A DNA stretch of 64,000 bases. Source: JAJYKC01 sp035545735 (GTDB lineage: Bacteria > Acidobacteriota > Terriglobia > Bryobacterales > Bryobacteraceae). The stretch spans positions 1-64,000 of the forward strand of contig DASZXS010000041.1 of the NCBI GenBank assembly GCA_035545735.1. Reading direction: 5' to 3'. A program made the position numbers and the translations under genes. Below, piece after piece: positions 61,397 through 64,000 of this stretch. The notes under the pieces are model-generated. The model was not told the origin of the DNA and did not search any database. It saw only the letters and a list, made by a program, of their open reading frames with translations. Position 1 is the first letter of the stretch. The number at the start of each line of letters is the position of its first letter.

Positions 61397-62380
61397 CTAG
61401 CCGGAGATCTCTGAGGCAATTCGCTCGGCTGTCGCAGGCGCCATGAGAATTCCATTCCGGTAGTGCCCGTACGCCATCCAGATGCGTGAGCCGGCGTACC
61501 GTCCGATCACCGGCTCGCCTGTGGCCGAGCCCGGGCGGAACCCGATCCAGGTTTCCTCCGGCTTGCGGTCTGCCAACGCCGGCCACACCTTCGCCGCGCG
61601 CTGGCAAATGTCGCGACAGGTTTCAGCGTTCACCGCCCGCTCGAATCCAACTTTCTCTTCATTCGAACCCGCGATAGTGAAGCCGTTGGAGCGCTGCAGA
61701 ATGTAAGTGTGCCCGCGCCTCAGAATCCGGGTGAGCGAGCCGGGCGGCATCCTGTAGCCGATCAGGTGTCCCTTCACCGGGAACGTTCCCGGAAGCGAAA
61801 CCACCCTGCCGTTCTCGACGATCCTCAGCCCGCCCGACCATGCCCCGGCGGCGATTACAAGCGCATCCTCACCCCCGGCCTGATATTCGGTAACCGGCGC
61901 ATTCTCCAGCACGGTGACGCCACGCAGTTCGCAGACGCGCCTCAGCGCGGCCATCACCGTCCGGGGATCCACCCAACTGTCCTGAGGGAAGGTGTAATTC
62001 CCATCTCCGGCGACGGATTCAATCCCCAGGGCCTTCAGTTTTTCCGCGCGTTCGGTGAGCCGGGCCCAGGATTCCGCGGACTCGGCTGTCTCCACGGCCC
62101 CACACGCCTGGAAGTCGATGGGTAGTCCGCTTTCGCTCTCCAATTCCCGGACGAATTCCGGATAAGCGCGGTGGCTTTCGATCGCCATCGAGACCCACCA
62201 GGACGCCTCGGCAAATTCTCCCCCGGGCGCTAGCATTCCGGCGCCTGCCCAGCTTGACTCTCCGCCTACCTTACCCGTGTCCACCAGCCGCACGGAAGCG
62301 CCCGCCTGCGCCAACCGCCACGCTATCGATGCGCCGATGATTCCGGCGCCGGCGATCGTAACCCTTCGTTGATGTTTCAA
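61397..62380 (-). CDS. thiO: Glycine oxidase ThiO / D-amino-acid oxidase family
   Basis: 327 residues, frame starting at a TTG 62380 (no better start nearby). An FAD-binding Rossmann motif ITIAGAGIIGASIAWRLAQA at about 8-27, EASWWVSMAIESHRAYPEF, then GAVETAESAESW and a C-terminal substrate-binding end GYRMPPGSL, IGFRPGSATGEPVIG, AYGHYRNGILMAPATAE. ThiO oxidises glycine to the imine for thiazole synthesis; relatives are D-amino-acid oxidases. No other thiamine genes adjoin. Divergent from the aminotransferase. Confidence 0.9.
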   Translation of the reverse strand: MKHQRRVTIAGAGIIGASIAWRLAQAGASVRLVDTGKVGGESSWAGAGMLAPGGEFAEASWWVSMAIESHRAYPEFVRELESESGLPIDFQACGAVETAESAESWARLTERAEKLKALGIESVAGDGNYTFPQDSWVDPRTVMAALRRVCELRGVTVLENAPVTEYQAGGEDALVIAAGAWSGGLRIVENGRVVSLPGTFPVKGHLIGYRMPPGSLTRILRRGHTYILQRSNGFTIAGSNEEKVGFERAVNAETCRDICQRAAKVWPALADRKPEETWIGFRPGSATGEPVIGRYAGSRIWMAYGHYRNGILMAPATAERIASEISG

Positions 62381-62413
62381 GTTTTAATGTATCAACTGTG
62401 ATCGCTGCACTAG

Positions 62414-62419
62414 TAGAAT
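62414..62419 (+). promoter_or_regulatory. -10-like box upstream of the class IV aminotransferase
   Basis: TAGAAT at 62414-62419 is followed by 9 nt and the ATG at 62429. Close to the leaderless pattern; lower confidence because the hexamer departs from TATAAT. Confidence 0.35.
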
Positions 62420-62428
62420 CAAAACGAT

Positions 62429-63271
62429 ATGCATCGTTTTCTGCTGCACAACAGCGAAGTTCAGGACGCCAGGGTCGCCACCGCTTCCGCCGGCCAGGTT
62501 GGTCTCTTGAACGGCTGGGGTGTGTTTACAACCATTCGGGTCTCCAACGGAATTCTCTTTGCGTGGGAACGCCATTGGGCCCGCATGACACGGGATGCCA
62601 AAAAACTTCGCGTGCCTTTTCCCGACTCGCCGGAATGGATGATGGAGCGCCTGCAGCGCCTTATTCAAGCCAATAACGCCGTTAACTCAACGCTGCGCAT
62701 TGCCGTTGTGCGCAATCGCGGCGGGCTGTTTGAAGGGCCTGGCCTTGTGCGGGACTTTGACCTGTTCGCTTTTACCGCCGACCTCACACGCTGGCCATCG
62801 GCCGCCAAACTCGGCGTGAAAGCCGGCGCGCGGTTTTCCGCTTCCGAGTTCGCGGGCGTGAAAGTGACTTCGTGGGCCTTCAATCTCAACTGGTACGAGG
62901 AGGCTCACGAGCGCGGCCTGGACGAGTTCATTCTCCTGAACGAGCGCGGCGAAATTGCCGAATGTACTTCCGCCAACGTCTTTGCCGTGTTTGGGGGCGA
63001 AGCCGTCACCCCTCCGCTCAGCTCGGGTTGCCTCCCCGGTATTACGCGCGAGATTCTCCTCGAGGCGATCCACGTCCCCGGAGTCACTCTCCGGGAGCGC
63101 GTCCTCAGGCCGGAGGACTTGAACGGCGCCGACGAAGTGTTTATTGCCTCCTCCACGCGGGATGTGATGCCGGTCGAATCGATCGAAGGGCTTACTATCG
63201 GACGAAAGACGGACACCGCGCGCGCGCTTGGCCAGGCGTTCGGCGTCTACCGCTCGCAGTACCGGCAATGA
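62429..63271 (+). CDS. Class IV aminotransferase (BCAT/ADC lyase family)
   Basis: 280 residues of PLP fold type IV. Features: VGLLNGWGVFTTIRVSNG, GVKVTSWAFNLNWY (the catalytic Lys in KVTS), ILLNERGEIAECTSANVFAVF and the SGCLPGITREILLE loop. Members include branched-chain aminotransferase, D-amino-acid aminotransferase and 4-amino-4-deoxychorismate lyase; the exact reaction is not readable. The stop overlaps the zinc-ribbon gene (ATGA). Confidence 0.9.
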   Translation: MHRFLLHNSEVQDARVATASAGQVGLLNGWGVFTTIRVSNGILFAWERHWARMTRDAKKLRVPFPDSPEWMMERLQRLIQANNAVNSTLRIAVVRNRGGLFEGPGLVRDFDLFAFTADLTRWPSAAKLGVKAGARFSASEFAGVKVTSWAFNLNWYEEAHERGLDEFILLNERGEIAECTSANVFAVFGGEAVTPPLSSGCLPGITREILLEAIHVPGVTLRERVLRPEDLNGADEVFIASSTRDVMPVESIEGLTIGRKTDTARALGQAFGVYRSQYRQ

Positions 63272-63618
63272 GTATAGGCGCGTGCCCGAAATGCGGCGGG
63301 CGAATGATTCGCGAATCTCACGTGCGGGACGCGCGCGAATCGTTTCTCAAGCGCTTGGGCATCGCCCCCTTTCGCTGCCGCCATTGCGGGCACCGCTTTA
63401 CGACCTGGACTTTTGACTATTCGACGCTGCGCCACGCTCATTGCCCCCGATGCCTGGATCCGAATCTAAAAGGCTGGTCTGAACCCTATTTGAGTGTGGG
63501 ATGGTGGAATCGCCTGAAAGTTGTGTTGGGAGCCAGAAAGTACCGGTGCGACAGGTGCCGCTGCAATTTCGCCAGCTTTCGCAGCCGGGCGCCGGAAGGG
63601 AAGGAAGCGCCGCGCTAA
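63268..63618 (+). CDS. Small zinc-ribbon protein
   Basis: 116 residues from the ATG that overlaps the aminotransferase stop. Four CxxC pairs: CPKC, CRHC, CPRC and CDRC, which could form two zinc ribbons. Between them is FDYSTLRHAH and a basic region. No known family is recognised. The translational coupling to the aminotransferase suggests a linked role or simple cotranscription. Confidence 0.8.
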   Translation: MSIGACPKCGGRMIRESHVRDARESFLKRLGIAPFRCRHCGHRFTTWTFDYSTLRHAHCPRCLDPNLKGWSEPYLSVGWWNRLKVVLGARKYRCDRCRCNFASFRSRAPEGKEAPR

Positions 63619-64000
63619 AAAAAAAGATGGTTCCAAGTGACCCACTACGACAGTTTGTCCTCCGGCCGGCATGCACGGCCAGGACGTGGCTTTAGGCGTC
63701 GCCGGGACCTCCTTTCGCCGCTCCCTCCGGCTGGATTTCTCCAACCGAAATTCAACGCCGCGAAGATAGTCCGCTGTGCTGCGCCTTTGAGGCCTGTGTC
63801 CCGGAGCGGTCTTTCGCTCGCCCGCAACGATTGCTTCCTTTCGGAAGCCGCCGCGACAGGGTCAACGTTCCCGCCCTGCTCCTTCGACACGCCACCGGTG
63901 CTTTCCCGTTGCCCGTTCGATTGCGTTCTCCCGTCCCCTTACCCTTTTGGGGTTTTCGGGACGATCCACGATTGCAACCCGTTGCCGCGTTCCTGCTCCG
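63619..64000. other. 382-bp end region without a recognised gene
   Basis: After the zinc-ribbon gene there is an A-run (nine A at 63619-63627), then GC-rich sequence to the window edge. Minus-strand open frames of about 81-92 codons exist, but they lack a credible start, domain or ribosome site. I looked for tRNA, tmRNA, RNase P RNA and rRNA signatures and saw none. A gene starting beyond the window cannot be excluded. Confidence 0.5.

Noticed and set aside
63645..63890. 81-codon minus-strand open frame at the window edge
   Set aside because: GTG start without ribosome site, no domain, and biased composition.

Overview
The window is a GC-rich, densely coded chromosomal segment, most likely from an Acidobacteriota of the Bryobacterales/Solibacter type. 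This is an inference from gene content, not from a marker gene. The supporting features are a PadR regulator next to an ADOP/MacB-type permease, a DUF1080 protein, Tat-exported Gfo/Idh/MocA and sugar-phosphate-isomerase proteins, a planctomycete-type haem domain fused to a formylglycine-enzyme-like domain, a YXWGXW lipoprotein, and many ECF sigma factors and secreted hydrolases. Together they suggest an aerobic soil heterotroph that uses complex carbohydrates. Three tRNA genes (Glu-CUC, Gln-CUG, Ser-GCU) are present. There is no rRNA, CRISPR array, transposase or prophage.

Layout. 1-5,200: the 3' end of a PLP decarboxylase, PadR plus ADOP permease, then a decayed stretch with a Fic-type winged-helix remnant, and tRNA-Glu. 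5,200-16,400: a four-gene minus-strand operon (isomerase, Gfo/Idh/MocA, haem-FGE fusion, ApbE), an AGE epimerase and PhzF pair lying between two 140-bp direct repeats (a truncated and an intact copy of a Gfo/Idh/MocA gene start), an amidohydrolase and a dihaem cytochrome. 16,600-24,900: tRNA-Gln, CapA, a beta-propeller with a MoaD/ThiS-like GG-ending protein, and a YciI/DGPF gene divergent from an ECF42-like sigma gene that is translationally coupled to a CHAT protease and followed by a DUF900 hydrolase. 24,900-30,800: GH36-like glycosidase, SpoIIE-type phosphatase, DUF1080, proline-rich lipoprotein, tRNA-Ser.

30,800-47,900: the aroF-hom-methyltransferase operon, an MDR oxidoreductase, an M61 peptidase, AraC/VOC, a fused degenerate ATP sulfurylase with an intact APS kinase followed by cysQ, a structured inverted-repeat element with a tiny acidic ORF, MBL hydrolase, aldose epimerase, dienelactone hydrolase, a sugar-acid dehydratase, a kinase-like phosphotransferase and an unusual enolase paralogue. 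47,900-56,600: an ECF sigma, small membrane protein and methyltransferase operon, then a tight minus-strand operon of esterase, ATP-grasp, GCS2-type ligase, M29-like peptidase and ATP-grasp-like protein. The last of these looks like a peptide or small-molecule ligase pathway. 56,600-64,000: a WYL regulator divergent from DinB with a clear operator, a LytTR regulator, inositol-1-phosphate synthase with an epimerase, a DUF3011 protein, glycine oxidase, a class IV aminotransferase and a zinc-ribbon protein.

The best candidates for an undescribed system are the CHAT/DUF900/ECF42 module (19,314-24,896) and the peptide-ligase operon (49,788-54,815). Several genes share a -10-like hexamer placed 8 nt before the start codon, which predicts leaderless mRNAs. 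All functional calls come from reading the protein sequences by eye; no database search was run.
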